Positions 7,041-15,816 of a DNA stretch of 64,000 nt are shown piece by piece; positions within the stretch are counted from its first letter, which is position 1; each line of letters starts with the position of its first letter. This DNA comes from JAFGCY01 sp964609245 (GTDB taxonomy: Bacteria; 4484-113; JAFGCY01), in contig CAZSSB010000005.1 of the NCBI GenBank assembly GCA_964609245.1, forward strand, positions 52,661 to 116,660. Direction: 5' to 3'. A program made the position numbers and the translations under genes. The notes below the pieces were generated by a model. That model had not been told where the DNA came from and made no database searches. It saw only the letters and a program-made list of their open reading frames with translations.

Positions 7041-8776
7041 TGCCAGGCCGCCGCGATCCGTTCCCCTTCCGCCCGGCGCCGTTTCCGGTCTACCCGGAGG
7101 ATCACGGGCCGGCCCGGCTGCGCTGGCTGCGGTCCGTCGTCTGCGTAATCTGCCTGCTGACGGCACTGGCGCCGTTTCTGGCCGGGCCGTCCAACGAGCT
7201 GTCGATCCCGGTCAGCTACGCCCGCCTGCAGCTGGCCGAGCGCGCGCCAGCCGTGCTGGACCTCGACCTGCCCGCCGCCGACTACCGGGTGGCGCCCGCC
7301 AGCCTGGGCTACTTCGCGGACGACGGCTCCTTCGTCTACAGCGCCGACGTGGCGCGGGGCGTGATCTACGCCACCCACGACCACGGTGTCGTGGTGCTGG
7401 AGATCGCCGTCGCACCCGGCGCCGAGCAGTACCTGGCCCGCCAGCTGGACTCCATCAAGCTGGGGGTGGACGACGTCAACGCCCACCAGAACATGCTGCT
7501 GCTGGCACGCGAGGAATGCCCCGACACCCCCGCGCTGAGCCGTGGCTGCGAGGCGCTATGGGACTGGCTGGGCCCGGACCTCGACGGCCAGCTGCCCCCC
7601 GACTGGGCAAACGTGCTGGGCCTCGCTGCGGAGGACACCGAGCAGCTGCGCCGTGAGCTCGTCGCCCTGGGCCGCCATCGCGCGCGGCTGAAGCAGTTGT
7701 ACTACGACGTCCAGGCCGCGCGGCTCAACCTGCGGCTGGCGGAGTTCGACCTGCAGCTGGCGCTGGCCCGCCTGCCGCGCCCCGACTTCGACGGGCTGAT
7801 GAGCCTCGGCGACGCGGATCTGGTGCGCGAGACCGCGCGAGAGCAGATCGCGCGGCTGCGGACGGCCTGGACCGCCCGCCAGGCGGCGCTGATCCGTCAA
7901 CGCGGCACGGATCTGTCGCGCCTCGACAACCTGCGCCTGGCCGGTGAACCGGCGGTCGCCCCGGTTCCGCCCGAGGCAGCGCCGCTGGCGATCACCGGCC
8001 CCACCATCCCGGAGTCCCCGTTCGCCCGCTTTCCGGAGTCCGCGATGCGCGCGGAGCCACCGGTCGATAACCGGCGCGGCGCGGGCAGCGAGGAGCATGG
8101 CGAGTCGCCGGAATGGGCCGACGACTTCGAGTCCGGACTGCGGCGGGCGCGGATCATCGTGGCCAGCGCGGAGCTGGAGAGCATCAGGCTGCGGCTGGCG
8201 GAACTGGAGGAGGCCGAGCATCACGTGGCCGGCGACGGCCTGCCGGCCTGGACCGACCTGCCCCGCCATCGGCCGGTGCTGGAGCCCCTGCAGCTGAATG
8301 GCCTGGAGGAACTGGCGGACTTCGCGATGGTCGAGGAGGCCGCCCGCCTGCCCGAAACAGCCCTGCCGCTGCTGATCGATCTGGCCAGGTGCTTCGAGAC
8401 CGGCGGAGTGCCCGCGGCGATGGCCGCGCCCCAGGGCTGGTCCCCGTTCCCCGATGAAGTGGCCTACGGGCTGTTCATCGTCGATCGCTGCCGGTTGGGA
8501 CCGGTGGAGTCGGCGGCCGCATCCCAGGCCGACGGCGGCGCGCTGGAGACGCTGATCGCGCAGCTGGAGCGCGTGCGCGAGTTTCCGGCCGACTTCGAAC
8601 TGGCCCAGTACAACCTGGGGCTGCTGCCGTTCCTCTGCTGGTACGCGCGGCTTGAGCCCCAGCCCGGACCTACGGCCGCCGAGGTCGCGGAAGATGCTGT
8701 AGTGGAATCTGCGCCTGATGCCGAAGGCGAGGAATCCACGGGGCACCGCGCCGACGTGGACGACCTGTTCCGCTAG
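7037..8776 (+). CDS. Hypothetical membrane-anchored protein
   Basis: Unrecognised protein of 579 residues, translationally coupled to miaB (GTG 7037 or ATG 7040 overlap its TGA). After a Pro-rich cytoplasmic start there is one membrane helix at about residues 29-48, so most of the chain is probably extracytoplasmic. The middle is helical and coiled-coil-like, rich in Leu, Arg and Glu (for example LRRELVALGRHRARLKQLYYDVQAARLNLRLAE). The C-terminal third is again helical and ends in an acidic tail. No catalytic motif is visible. Confidence 0.75.
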   Translation: MMPGRRDPFPFRPAPFPVYPEDHGPARLRWLRSVVCVICLLTALAPFLAGPSNELSIPVSYARLQLAERAPAVLDLDLPAADYRVAPASLGYFADDGSFVYSADVARGVIYATHDHGVVVLEIAVAPGAEQYLARQLDSIKLGVDDVNAHQNMLLLAREECPDTPALSRGCEALWDWLGPDLDGQLPPDWANVLGLAAEDTEQLRRELVALGRHRARLKQLYYDVQAARLNLRLAEFDLQLALARLPRPDFDGLMSLGDADLVRETAREQIARLRTAWTARQAALIRQRGTDLSRLDNLRLAGEPAVAPVPPEAAPLAITGPTIPESPFARFPESAMRAEPPVDNRRGAGSEEHGESPEWADDFESGLRRARIIVASAELESIRLRLAELEEAEHHVAGDGLPAWTDLPRHRPVLEPLQLNGLEELADFAMVEEAARLPETALPLLIDLARCFETGGVPAAMAAPQGWSPFPDEVAYGLFIVDRCRLGPVESAAASQADGGALETLIAQLERVREFPADFELAQYNLGLLPFLCWYARLEPQPGPTAAEVAEDAVVESAPDAEGEESTGHRADVDDLFR

Positions 8777-8894
8777 TCGCGTGACTGTCGGACCTGCTGC
8801 GGGCGCTGCACACCTGATGCTGCTTTGTGCCGAGAGTGGGTTAAATGCGGGTTGAAGTGGTTTCGGCAGCCGCGATGTTGTGTGAGAATCTAAG

Positions 8895-9281
8895 GTGAGA
8901 CGGCGTCGCGGTTTCAGTATGGTCGAGCTCTTGATTGTGATCTCGATCATCGGGATCCTGGCGACCGTCGCCATCCCCCTGCTGCTGACATCGCGGCGGC
9001 ACGCGCTGGACGAGAAGGCCCGCCAGTCAGTCCGCGTGGTGCTCTCGGCCGAGCAGTCCTTCTACGCCACCCACGGCCGCTATGGCGGGCTGGACGAACT
9101 GGCCGGCGCCGATCCGCCCTTCCTCGACGAGCGCTTCATCACGGGCGAGGGCATCATGGGTAACGCGATGGTGATCACCCTGACCGTAGGCGGCGGCAGC
9201 AGCTTCGACGTCTACGCCGACAATCCGCAGGGCTTCCACGACTACGAGGCCGATGAGGAGATGGACATTACCGAGCTGTAG
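8895..9281 (+). CDS. Type IV pilin-like / type II secretion pseudopilin
   Basis: A 128-residue protein with a class III prepilin leader. The short basic leader RRRRG is followed by FSMVELLIVISIIGILATVA, so a prepilin peptidase would cut after the glycine and methylate Phe, and Glu+5 is present. A soluble globular domain follows. The start is GTG 8895, five bases after GAGAAT, which may be a weak leaderless -10. It stands alone: no secretin, ATPase or other pilin gene is in the window, so whether it belongs to a pilus, a competence system or type II secretion cannot be told. Confidence 0.85.
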   Translation: MRRRRGFSMVELLIVISIIGILATVAIPLLLTSRRHALDEKARQSVRVVLSAEQSFYATHGRYGGLDELAGADPPFLDERFITGEGIMGNAMVITLTVGGGSSFDVYADNPQGFHDYEADEEMDITEL

Positions 9282-9353
9282 CGCGGGCGCCGGGCGTCGC
9301 ATGCCCGTGTCCTGAGAAATCCTGTCGGCGCAGGCCGGGTTTGGAGCATCTCG

Positions 9354-9435
9354 TGGGCGAGGGGGGATTCGAACCCCCACACCGGTTAGGTACCAGATCC
9401 TAAATCTGGCGCGTCTGCCATTCCGCCACTCGCCC
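9354..9435 (-). tRNA. tRNA-Leu (anticodon UAG)
   Basis: The acceptor arms GGGCGAG and CTCGCCC pair perfectly. The anticodon stem CCAGA/TCTGG encloses the loop TTTAGGA, giving anticodon UAG. There is a type II variable region (TACCTAACCGGTGT) and a T-arm GGGGGTTCGAATCCCCC. The discriminator is A and the 3' CCA is not encoded, so it must be added by a nucleotidyltransferase. Confidence 0.95.
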
Positions 9436-9445
9436 AGGGAGTCGG

Positions 9446-9451
9446 ATTATA
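9446..9451 (-). promoter_or_regulatory. -10 box of tRNA-Leu
   Basis: Perfect TATAAT on the reverse strand, 10 bases from the mature 5' end. The primary transcript would therefore start only two or three bases before the tRNA. Confidence 0.7.
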
Positions 9452-9500
9452 ACGCCGCCGCGCGGCAAGAACATCGCTGGCGCCGCTGCGTCTCTGGTGA

Positions 9501-9506
9501 TATGCT
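9501..9506 (+). promoter_or_regulatory. -10 box of a predicted leaderless lipoprotein gene
   Basis: TATGCT lies 7 bases before ATG 9514. Confidence 0.5.
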
Positions 9507-9513
9507 GGCAAAC

Positions 9514-10047
9514 ATGGGACGCAGAACGCTTCTGACAGCAGTGAGCCTGGCGCTGATTGCCGCCTGGTCGATCACGGCCTGCAGCGCGGGCAGCGGGTTC
9601 GTGGCCGACCAGCGGGCGCAGGCCTTCGTCGGCGGCGCGCTGAGCAACTTCGGCGGCATTGACGGCGACGACGCCGGCGCGCGGTCTACCGCCCGGGACA
9701 TCGCGATCGCCCGCGACTTCGACTTCATCCAGGGCGGCGTGGTGATCGGTACCGGCACAGCAGCGACCAGCCGGGGCAGCGCCGATCCCGGCTTCGCCGA
9801 CGGCGCCGGGCCGATCGCGGTGGCTGCCGATACGGCCACCGTCACGCTGAGCATCGCCAGTCTGACGGCCGGCATCGAGGACGTGACCCTGACCGGCGAG
9901 TTCGGCATGGCCGCGGCCCAGGCCGCCGCCGAGGACGCCGGGCTGAGCTTCACGGTGGAGTGGGAGATTGCGTTCACCGACAACGGCCAGCCCGTCAGCC
10001 TGACCGCCAGCCAGGTGCTCAGCGGCGCCTACTGGGTGGCGATCTAG
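9514..10047 (+). CDS. Small lipoprotein of unknown function
   Basis: A 177-residue protein beginning MGRRTLLTAVSLALIAAW with lipobox SITAC, so it is exported and lipidated. An earlier in-frame ATG at 9502 exists, but it would place the -10 box inside the gene. ATG 9514 has the 7-base leaderless spacing and a better signal peptide. The mature part is Ala/Gly/Thr-rich with alternating beta-like segments (VTLSIASLTAGIEDVTLTGE) and no known motif. It precedes another lipoprotein gene on the same strand but is separated from it by 159 bases with its own promoter. Confidence 0.65.
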   Translation: MGRRTLLTAVSLALIAAWSITACSAGSGFVADQRAQAFVGGALSNFGGIDGDDAGARSTARDIAIARDFDFIQGGVVIGTGTAATSRGSADPGFADGAGPIAVAADTATVTLSIASLTAGIEDVTLTGEFGMAAAQAAAEDAGLSFTVEWEIAFTDNGQPVSLTASQVLSGAYWVAI

Positions 10048-10167
10048 AGCCGGGGTGTGCCGCGGGCAGCCGCGCGATGTCGCCGCAGCCGAGGATTCGC
10101 TCGCCCCGCTCGGGCTTCACGTTTGGCAAACCTACCAGCCGGGGACACGGCGACCCGCTTCGGCCGG

Positions 10168-10173
10168 TATAAT
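10168..10173 (+). promoter_or_regulatory. -10 box of the CAP-domain lipoprotein gene
   Basis: TATAAT, 33 bases before ATG 10207, with a GGAGG ribosome-binding site in the leader. This is a leadered promoter. Confidence 0.6.
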
Positions 10174-10206
10174 TCACCAACCACTCAGCGGCCACCGGAG
10201 GCAGGC

Positions 10207-11937
10207 ATGGCCCGTGTTTCCCTCATTGATTGGTTGTGGCGCGCTGCTGGCGCGGCGCTGATGCTCGCGCTGGCCGGCTGCGCAGCAGGCAGCGGCACCG
10301 CGACACCCCAGCGGGTGGACGCGGACCAGACGGCGGCGCTTGATGAACTGGCCCGGCTGCCGCTGCCGTCCGGCGCCGACGCGGAAGCCTTCGACGCACT
10401 CAAGGACGCTTTCGCCACCATGCTGGCAAGTGGCGAGGTGGCCGGCCAGGGCCGATCGGCGAGCGCCGGCATGGGCGTGGACGTCACCGACCTGACGGCC
10501 ACCGACCTCGGCGGCGGCAACGTGCAGCTGAGCTGGACCTACCGCCACCGCGGCGACTACGACCAGAACGGCGAGGCGGGCGTCTCGGACATCAGCCCGA
10601 TCGGCATGCACTACCTGCGGAACAGCGCCAGCGCCAACTGGAACATGGCGCGCGTCGCGGACGGCGATACGAACGGCGAGGTGAACGCCTCCGACCTGAC
10701 GCCGATCGGCCAGAACTTCGGCAGCATCGTCGAGGGCTATCGCATCGAATCCACGGCCACACCGGGCGATGCGGGCAGCTGGGCGGAGGTGGCAACCGTG
10801 CCCTTCAGCCAGGGCACCATTCCGGCCGGCCAGCCGTTCCGGGCGTTCACCGCGCAGCTGGCCGGCCAGGCGGCGGGCCTCAGCTACCGGGTGGTCGCCC
10901 GGGTCAGCACCACGGGCGGCGGCGGCGAGCCTGTTCAGTACGACGAGCAGGAGGACAACGACACGGTCGCCGAGGCCAACGTCCTGCCCGCGGGCGGCGT
11001 GGCCGGTCTGACCGGCAGCCTCGGCAGCGGCGCGGGCTACTCCGCCTACGACGGCGACAACGACGACCTCTTCCGCTTCACGGCCCAGGTGGGCGACGAA
11101 CTCATCATCACCCTGAGCCTGAACAGCGCCACCGGCGACCTGGACCTCTACCTGCTCAACTCCTCCGGCGACACACTGCTGAACAGCCTGGGCAGCGGGG
11201 ACACCGAAGTCATCCAGGCCAACGTCACGGGCGGCGGTGCTTTCATCGTCGCCGTCAGCTGCTTCAGCGGCTACTCGGACTATACGCTCAGCGTCTCGAT
11301 CAACGGCGGGGGCGGCGGGTTCGTCGAGCCACCCGTCGAGACGTACACCGATTTCAGCCAGCCCGGCGACCTTCCGGCGCGGCGCTGGCTGCTCAACTGC
11401 TACCGGCCGCTGCCGCCCTGGCAGGACAGCGACCGCGTGTTCCAGAGCGCCGCGCTGCGGGACTGGGCCGACGAGGTGCTGGCGCTGACCAACCAGCAGC
11501 GGGCCAACAACGGCCTGCCGCCGCTGGCGCATGACCCGCACCTGGAGCTGGTGGCCCAGGCCCACTCCCGCGATATGGCGCTGCAGCAGTTCTTCGCCCA
11601 CCAGAATCCCTACGGGATGGCGATGACCGACCGGCTGGACGCGGTCAACCGCCCGCCGTTCGCGGTGGGGGAGAGCATCGCCGGCGAGAACATCTATGCC
11701 GGCCGTGCGCTGCCGGTAGAGAATTCCGCGGCGGAGGCGGTGGACGGCTGGATGAACAGCCCGCCCCACCGGGCCAACATCCTCAACCCCAACGTGACGC
11801 ACCTCGGCGTCGGCGTGTATTACCACACGGGCGACCCCGTCCAGTACTACGGCTACTTCACCCAGGTGTTCGCCAACTGGGCGGTCGATCCGGCCAGCCA
11901 CGACTGGCTGGAGCCGGCCGAAGTGCCCGCGCCGTAA
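10207..11937 (+). CDS. Lipoprotein with dockerin-like repeats, PPC domain and CAP/SCP domain
   Basis: A 576-residue surface lipoprotein (lipobox LAGC). The start is set by GGAGG eight bases upstream and the signal peptide. Domains in order: two dockerin-like calcium loops at about 115-175 (DYDQNGEAGVSDISPIG and DGDTNGEVNASDLTPIG), a beta-rich linker, a bacterial pre-peptidase C-terminal (PPC) domain at about 250-370 (DNDDLFRFTAQVGDELIITL, DLDLYLLNSSGDTL), and a C-terminal CAP/PR-1 domain at about 415-560. The CAP domain has LTNQQRANNGLPPL, HSRDMALQQFFAHQNP, GENIYAG and WMNSPPHRANILNP, including the two typical histidines. CAP proteins bind lipids or act as proteases or adhesins; the role here is unproven. 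Confidence 0.88.
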   Translation: MARVSLIDWLWRAAGAALMLALAGCAAGSGTATPQRVDADQTAALDELARLPLPSGADAEAFDALKDAFATMLASGEVAGQGRSASAGMGVDVTDLTATDLGGGNVQLSWTYRHRGDYDQNGEAGVSDISPIGMHYLRNSASANWNMARVADGDTNGEVNASDLTPIGQNFGSIVEGYRIESTATPGDAGSWAEVATVPFSQGTIPAGQPFRAFTAQLAGQAAGLSYRVVARVSTTGGGGEPVQYDEQEDNDTVAEANVLPAGGVAGLTGSLGSGAGYSAYDGDNDDLFRFTAQVGDELIITLSLNSATGDLDLYLLNSSGDTLLNSLGSGDTEVIQANVTGGGAFIVAVSCFSGYSDYTLSVSINGGGGGFVEPPVETYTDFSQPGDLPARRWLLNCYRPLPPWQDSDRVFQSAALRDWADEVLALTNQQRANNGLPPLAHDPHLELVAQAHSRDMALQQFFAHQNPYGMAMTDRLDAVNRPPFAVGESIAGENIYAGRALPVENSAAEAVDGWMNSPPHRANILNPNVTHLGVGVYYHTGDPVQYYGYFTQVFANWAVDPASHDWLEPAEVPAP

Positions 11938-12000
11938 TCGCCGCGGTTCCGCGTCGACCGGCGCGCCGGATGATCGGGGCGCACAAGGCCGGCCGCGCGC

Positions 12001-13935
12001 TCAGTAGTAGTACCAGATCGTGCGGTAGTCGCGGATGTTCTCGCCACGCGCCGCCAGCTCCTCCAGGTAGTCGTAGACCGGCACGTCCACATAGTTGTAG
12101 GGCGGCATCGGCGTGATGTTCTTCTCCCACGGATGGAACTCGTAGACCCGCGAGCCGTCGGCCAGCACCATCACCACGCGGTGGTCCTGCATCGCCCGGA
12201 GGTGGTTCTTACCCAGCCGCGGGACGTTGAACACCGGCTCGTCCGTACGGTCGAGACCGGGCAGCAGCCGCGCCTCCTCCTTGCGCTCCTGCAGGATGCG
12301 CGCGATCGGCACCATGTAGCGCTTGGTCTCCTTCTTGCCCTTCATGTTGAAGGTGTAGTAGGGATCCACGCCGATCAGCCGCAGGTCGCGCCGCAGCTTG
12401 GCGGTCTCGAAGCGGCGGCTGTTCTCGACGGTGAAGACCTCCTGGTTGTAAACGCCCATCCCGCGCCGCCTGAGCCGCTGGACCGCTTCGCAGGCCTCCG
12501 GCGTCACCTCGTAGGAGTGCTCGAAGTGCGTCACCACCGCCACTTCGCGCCGGCCCGGCTGGTGGTAAGCCCCCAGGATGTCGCAGAGCTTGTCCGTGAA
12601 CCGGAACGGCAGCACCACCGGCGTCCTGGTCCCGAGCCTGATGCGGTAGATGTGCTCGATGCCGGCCAGCGCGCCGAACACCCGGTCCACCATGCGGTCG
12701 TTCATCACCGCCGGATCGCCGCCGGTGACCAGCACGTCGCCGATCGCGGGGTGCTCGGCGATCCAGCGGACCGCCGCGTCGATCTCCTCGCGCGCCACCA
12801 GCGCGTGCGGATCGAGCACTTCGTCGATCTCCCAGTTGCGCTGGCAGTACACGCAGATCTGGGCGCAGGTGTTGTAGGGCTTGAGGATGCAGATCAGCGG
12901 GTAGCGGCGCGTCACGTGGTCGACGGGCGAGGTGTCGTGCTCGCCCATGAAGTCGAAGGTCAGCGCGCGCTCCTGTTTGTGCAGCACCATCTCGTCCACA
13001 TAGTCGGGGGGCGGCAGCACCTGGGCGCGCACGGCGTGGTCGTAGCCGATCGCGGGATTGCGGTCCATCAGGCTCATGTAGTAGGGCGTGATGCCGAACG
13101 GCAGGCGCGCGTTCTCCGCCTTGCGGATCGCCGCCTCGTGCTCGGGCACCAGATCGACGAGGTCCAGCACGGTCTGGGCCTGCGTGATGACGTGCTTGAT
13201 GTGCCAGCGGTAGTCCAGCCAGTCCTCGGGGCTGCCACCGAAATACTGCAGCAGCCGGTCGCGGTTCTGCTCGCGCCACTGGCGCACCTCGGGATCGAAA
13301 CCCGACGGATAGCGGCGGAAATACATGTGCATCGCGCCGCCCAGGTCGTCCAGCATCTCCGAGCGCTTGACCGCCGCCTGGCGGCCCTCCATCTTGACGA
13401 ACTCGGGCAGGCCCTTGCGCACCACCTCCTGCTCGCGGTAGATGTTGCTGTTGCCCGCCACCCCGCGGAACAGATGGATGAACTCCATCAGAAAGCCGGC
13501 CGAGACTTCCTGCTCCAGACCCTCGCGGCCCCCGTGGGCCAGCTGCCACAGGCACTTCAGCGCCGAGAACTGCGTTCGCTTCTCGTTGATCGGCCCCAGG
13601 ATGCTCCTGAGCACGCGGATGCACTCGCGGACGGTGGCCTTCTCCAGGATGTGGTAGCTGTTGTCCAGCTCGAAGATCACGCGCTCGGCGCGCTCGAGGA
13701 GGGCATAGAGACGCTCACGCGCCTCCTCGACCGAACTGCTGGCCTGCAGCTCTGCGTGAATCTGCGGATTCGCCTCCCAGAGCAGGACCAGATACTTGTC
13801 CAGGTCGACCACGAAGCGGGGCTTCTCGGTCTCGAGGACGTCGGACAGCACCTCGCCGGCCACGATCTGGGTCGAGACCGCGAGGCTGCGCTGCTTGCCC
13901 CGCCGGGGGCCGCTGCGTTTGCTCTTCTGCGGCAT
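12001..13935 (-). CDS. KamA-family radical SAM protein (lysine 2,3-aminomutase-like)
   Basis: A 644-residue radical SAM enzyme. The cluster motif CAQICVYCQRNWE is at about residue 355, followed by LVTGGDPAVM and HFEHSYEVTPEACEAVQRLRRRG, matching lysine 2,3-aminomutase and EpmB relatives. The start at 13935 follows GGGAGG. It is much longer than KamA (about 420): about 250 extra N-terminal residues are helical without a known motif. The PLP-lysine motif PGGGGK of true aminomutases is not visible. The equivalent region reads VFNVPRLGKNHLRAMQDH, and LADGSRVYEFHPWEKN follows. The substrate is therefore uncertain. It is a single-gene unit with divergent neighbours. Confidence 0.8.
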   Translation of the reverse strand: MPQKSKRSGPRRGKQRSLAVSTQIVAGEVLSDVLETEKPRFVVDLDKYLVLLWEANPQIHAELQASSSVEEARERLYALLERAERVIFELDNSYHILEKATVRECIRVLRSILGPINEKRTQFSALKCLWQLAHGGREGLEQEVSAGFLMEFIHLFRGVAGNSNIYREQEVVRKGLPEFVKMEGRQAAVKRSEMLDDLGGAMHMYFRRYPSGFDPEVRQWREQNRDRLLQYFGGSPEDWLDYRWHIKHVITQAQTVLDLVDLVPEHEAAIRKAENARLPFGITPYYMSLMDRNPAIGYDHAVRAQVLPPPDYVDEMVLHKQERALTFDFMGEHDTSPVDHVTRRYPLICILKPYNTCAQICVYCQRNWEIDEVLDPHALVAREEIDAAVRWIAEHPAIGDVLVTGGDPAVMNDRMVDRVFGALAGIEHIYRIRLGTRTPVVLPFRFTDKLCDILGAYHQPGRREVAVVTHFEHSYEVTPEACEAVQRLRRRGMGVYNQEVFTVENSRRFETAKLRRDLRLIGVDPYYTFNMKGKKETKRYMVPIARILQERKEEARLLPGLDRTDEPVFNVPRLGKNHLRAMQDHRVVMVLADGSRVYEFHPWEKNITPMPPYNYVDVPVYDYLEELAARGENIRDYRTIWYYY

Positions 13936-14053
13936 GATGCCTCCCGGCTATAGGATAACAAGGTCGGCCGGGCCGCGTCCAAGGCCGACACGCGCCAGCC
14001 GTCGGCGCCGGGGCCCGCCAGCGGCACCATCGCCGGCCGCCACCCGCCGGAGT

Positions 14054-14059
14054 TATGAT
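14054..14059 (+). promoter_or_regulatory. -10 box of a predicted leaderless membrane-protein gene
   Basis: TATGAT lies 6 bases before GTG 14066. Confidence 0.55.
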
Positions 14060-14065
14060 ATTGCC

Positions 14066-14533
14066 GTGCGCATCGCCTATCTGATCGCCGGAATCATCAT
14101 GGTGGTCGTCGAGCTGACCAACGGCCCGCGGCTGCCGTGGATCGAGCAGACCGAATTCGGGGCGGTCGGCATCTTCCGCGGTTTCACGCACGGGCTGATC
14201 GGCTTCAGCTATCTGGTGACCTGGACGCTGATCATCGGCGGCGTCTATCAGATCATCCTCGGCATCCTCTACTGGGACATGGACACCACGGAGGCCAAGC
14301 GCTGGCAGTTCACGCTGGAGGGGCTGGGCACGGCGCGGCTGCTCTGGATCCTGGGGGGGCTGTGTCTGGTGCTGGGCATCGCATACGCGGTCTACGTCTA
14401 CGGCAACGACCACTGGGCGTGGTCGGCGGGGCTGGCCAGCACGCTGGCCGCCTGGGTGACCTGCTGGCTTTTCTGGCTGGCTTTCCCGCTCTACGAGCAG
14501 GTGGGCATCGATCGCGATGAAGTGGGCATCTAG
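14066..14533 (+). CDS. Hypothetical four-helix integral membrane protein
   Basis: A 155-residue protein with four predicted membrane helices: VRIAYLIAGIIMVVVEL, SYLVTWTLIIGGVYQIILGI, ARLLWILGGLCLVLGIAYAV and ASTLAAWVTCWLFWLAFPL. GTG 14066 is chosen because it sits six bases after TATGAT and starts directly at helix 1; the longer open frame upstream is Arg-rich noise. The short acidic C-terminus is cytoplasmic or periplasmic. I see no family motif. It converges on the SDR gene, three bases apart. Confidence 0.7.
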   Translation: MRIAYLIAGIIMVVVELTNGPRLPWIEQTEFGAVGIFRGFTHGLIGFSYLVTWTLIIGGVYQIILGILYWDMDTTEAKRWQFTLEGLGTARLLWILGGLCLVLGIAYAVYVYGNDHWAWSAGLASTLAAWVTCWLFWLAFPLYEQVGIDRDEVGI

Positions 14534-14536
14534 CGC

Positions 14537-15259
14537 CTAGAGCGCCCAGCCACCGCTGAGGTTGAGCACGGTCCCGGTAACCTGACCGGAGGCCGGTCCC
14601 GTCAGATACCAGATCGCCGCCGCCACGTCCTCCTGGCTCACGTGCGCCCCCGTCGGCAGCGCCGCCACCTCAACCGCCGGCACGTTTTCTGCGGGCAGGT
14701 CGGTGGCGCCCAGCGCAATGCAGTTGACGGTGATCCCGTCCGGCGCCAGTTCGCGGGCCAGGCTGCGCGAGTAGCCGGCCAGCATCGCCTTGGCCGCCCC
14801 GTAGAGCGGAATCTGCCGGAAGGCGCGGGCGGTGTCGGCGCCGATGGTGAGGAAGCTTATGATCCGCCCCGGCCCGCCCGCCATCAGCGGCACGGTCGCC
14901 CGCACCGCGTTGTGGACGCTCAGCACGTTGCCGCGCCACAGCGATTCGATGTCCGCCGCGCCGCTGTCGAGCAGCGTGCCCTGCCTGGCCGGACCCGCGC
15001 AGTTGACCAGCACGCCGATGCGGCCGGCATCCCCGGCGATCAGTCTTGCGGTTTCGGCAATCGCTGCCTCGTCAGTGGCGTCGGCGCGGTGGGTGTGCAG
15101 CTCCAGGCCAGCGGCCGCCAGTTCGTCGACGGCCTGCCTGGCGGCCTGCTCGTTACCAAGGTAGACAGCGTGAACCTGCGCGCCCTGTACCAGCAGCGCC
15201 TCACTCACCCAGCGCCCCACGCGCCGCGTGCCGCCCACCACGATCGCGACGGTCTGCAT
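14537..15259 (-). CDS. Short-chain dehydrogenase/reductase
   Basis: A 240-residue SDR with a Rossmann nucleotide-binding motif GGTRRVGRW at residues 9-17, NCAG at 86-89, and the catalytic pair Y153 and K157 (YGAAK). The serine normally found about 13-15 residues before the tyrosine seems to be replaced by Thr138 (ISFLTIG). The GGTRRVG form of the glycine motif and the length recall pteridine reductase and FabG-like enzymes, but the substrate cannot be assigned. The start ATG 15259 is 46 bases downstream of the next reverse-strand gene, so they may be co-transcribed. Confidence 0.85.
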   Translation of the reverse strand: MQTVAIVVGGTRRVGRWVSEALLVQGAQVHAVYLGNEQAARQAVDELAAAGLELHTHRADATDEAAIAETARLIAGDAGRIGVLVNCAGPARQGTLLDSGAADIESLWRGNVLSVHNAVRATVPLMAGGPGRIISFLTIGADTARAFRQIPLYGAAKAMLAGYSRSLARELAPDGITVNCIALGATDLPAENVPAVEVAALPTGAHVSQEDVAAAIWYLTGPASGQVTGTVLNLSGGWAL

Positions 15260-15305
15260 CACGGAGATTGTTGCATACCACGCGGCTGGGGGCGAGTGCG
15301 CCGCG

Positions 15306-15683
15306 CTACTGGGCGTGCCAGGTATCGGGCTCGGACCCGCCGGGCTGGCCGAGGAACATCGCCAGCTTGGCAGCGAACCGGTCCTCGACCTGGTCGGCCA
15401 GCGCCTCGAAGCCCCCGACGGCCGCCAGCGGATCGCCGACCTGCTCCGCCGGCCCGATCCGTCCCCGATAGCAGCGGACCAGATCCACGTGCCCGCCGTG
15501 CGCCGGCGGCCGGAAGCAGACGAACGCCGCGGCATACCCCTCGGTGTCGACGTAGAGCGTGACCACGCGGATCACCTCCGGCCACCGCTTCGCCGGGTGC
15601 TCGTCCTCGGCGATAGTTCTGGTCGCGCGCATGTCGAGGCCGTGCGCGGGCTGGAAATGCACCTTGGTTTGGGTTGCAGCCAT
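15306..15683 (-). CDS. Hypothetical protein, 125 residues
   Basis: Small soluble protein without signal peptide. It contains an N-terminal beta-like stretch, ACFRPPAHGG-like Pro/Gly turns and a helical segment ADQVEDRFAAKLAMFLG near the end. ATG 15683 lies 9 bases after a reverse TAAAAT box (15693-15698), close to the leaderless spacing, and no ribosome-binding site is seen. It is upstream of the SDR gene on the same strand. I do not recognise the family. Confidence 0.6.
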   Translation of the reverse strand: MAATQTKVHFQPAHGLDMRATRTIAEDEHPAKRWPEVIRVVTLYVDTEGYAAAFVCFRPPAHGGHVDLVRCYRGRIGPAEQVGDPLAAVGGFEALADQVEDRFAAKLAMFLGQPGGSEPDTWHAQ

Positions 15684-15746
15684 GATGCGCTGATTTTACA
15701 CGGGCCCGGGCGGCACGTAAACGGCCGCGCCACCCCGAGTGCGCGA

Positions 15747-15769
15747 AGGCCGGGCCCGGAGCCCGGCCT
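15747..15769. terminator. GC-rich hairpin after the cysteine-rich gene
   Basis: Perfect 9-base-pair stem AGGCCGGGC/GCCCGGCCT with a 5-base loop, 48 bases past the stop of the reverse-strand gene at 15817 and upstream of the gene at 15683. No T-run. Confidence 0.45.
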
Positions 15770-15816
15770 CGCTATTCAGCGCTCGTCTTAGTACCGCGGC
15801 AGATGCCGCTTTCGCC

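Noticed and set aside
12133..13953. Long forward open frame opposite the KamA-like gene
   Set aside because: The reverse frame has the radical SAM motif and a ribosome-binding site. The forward product is a His/Val/Arg/Gln-rich shadow.
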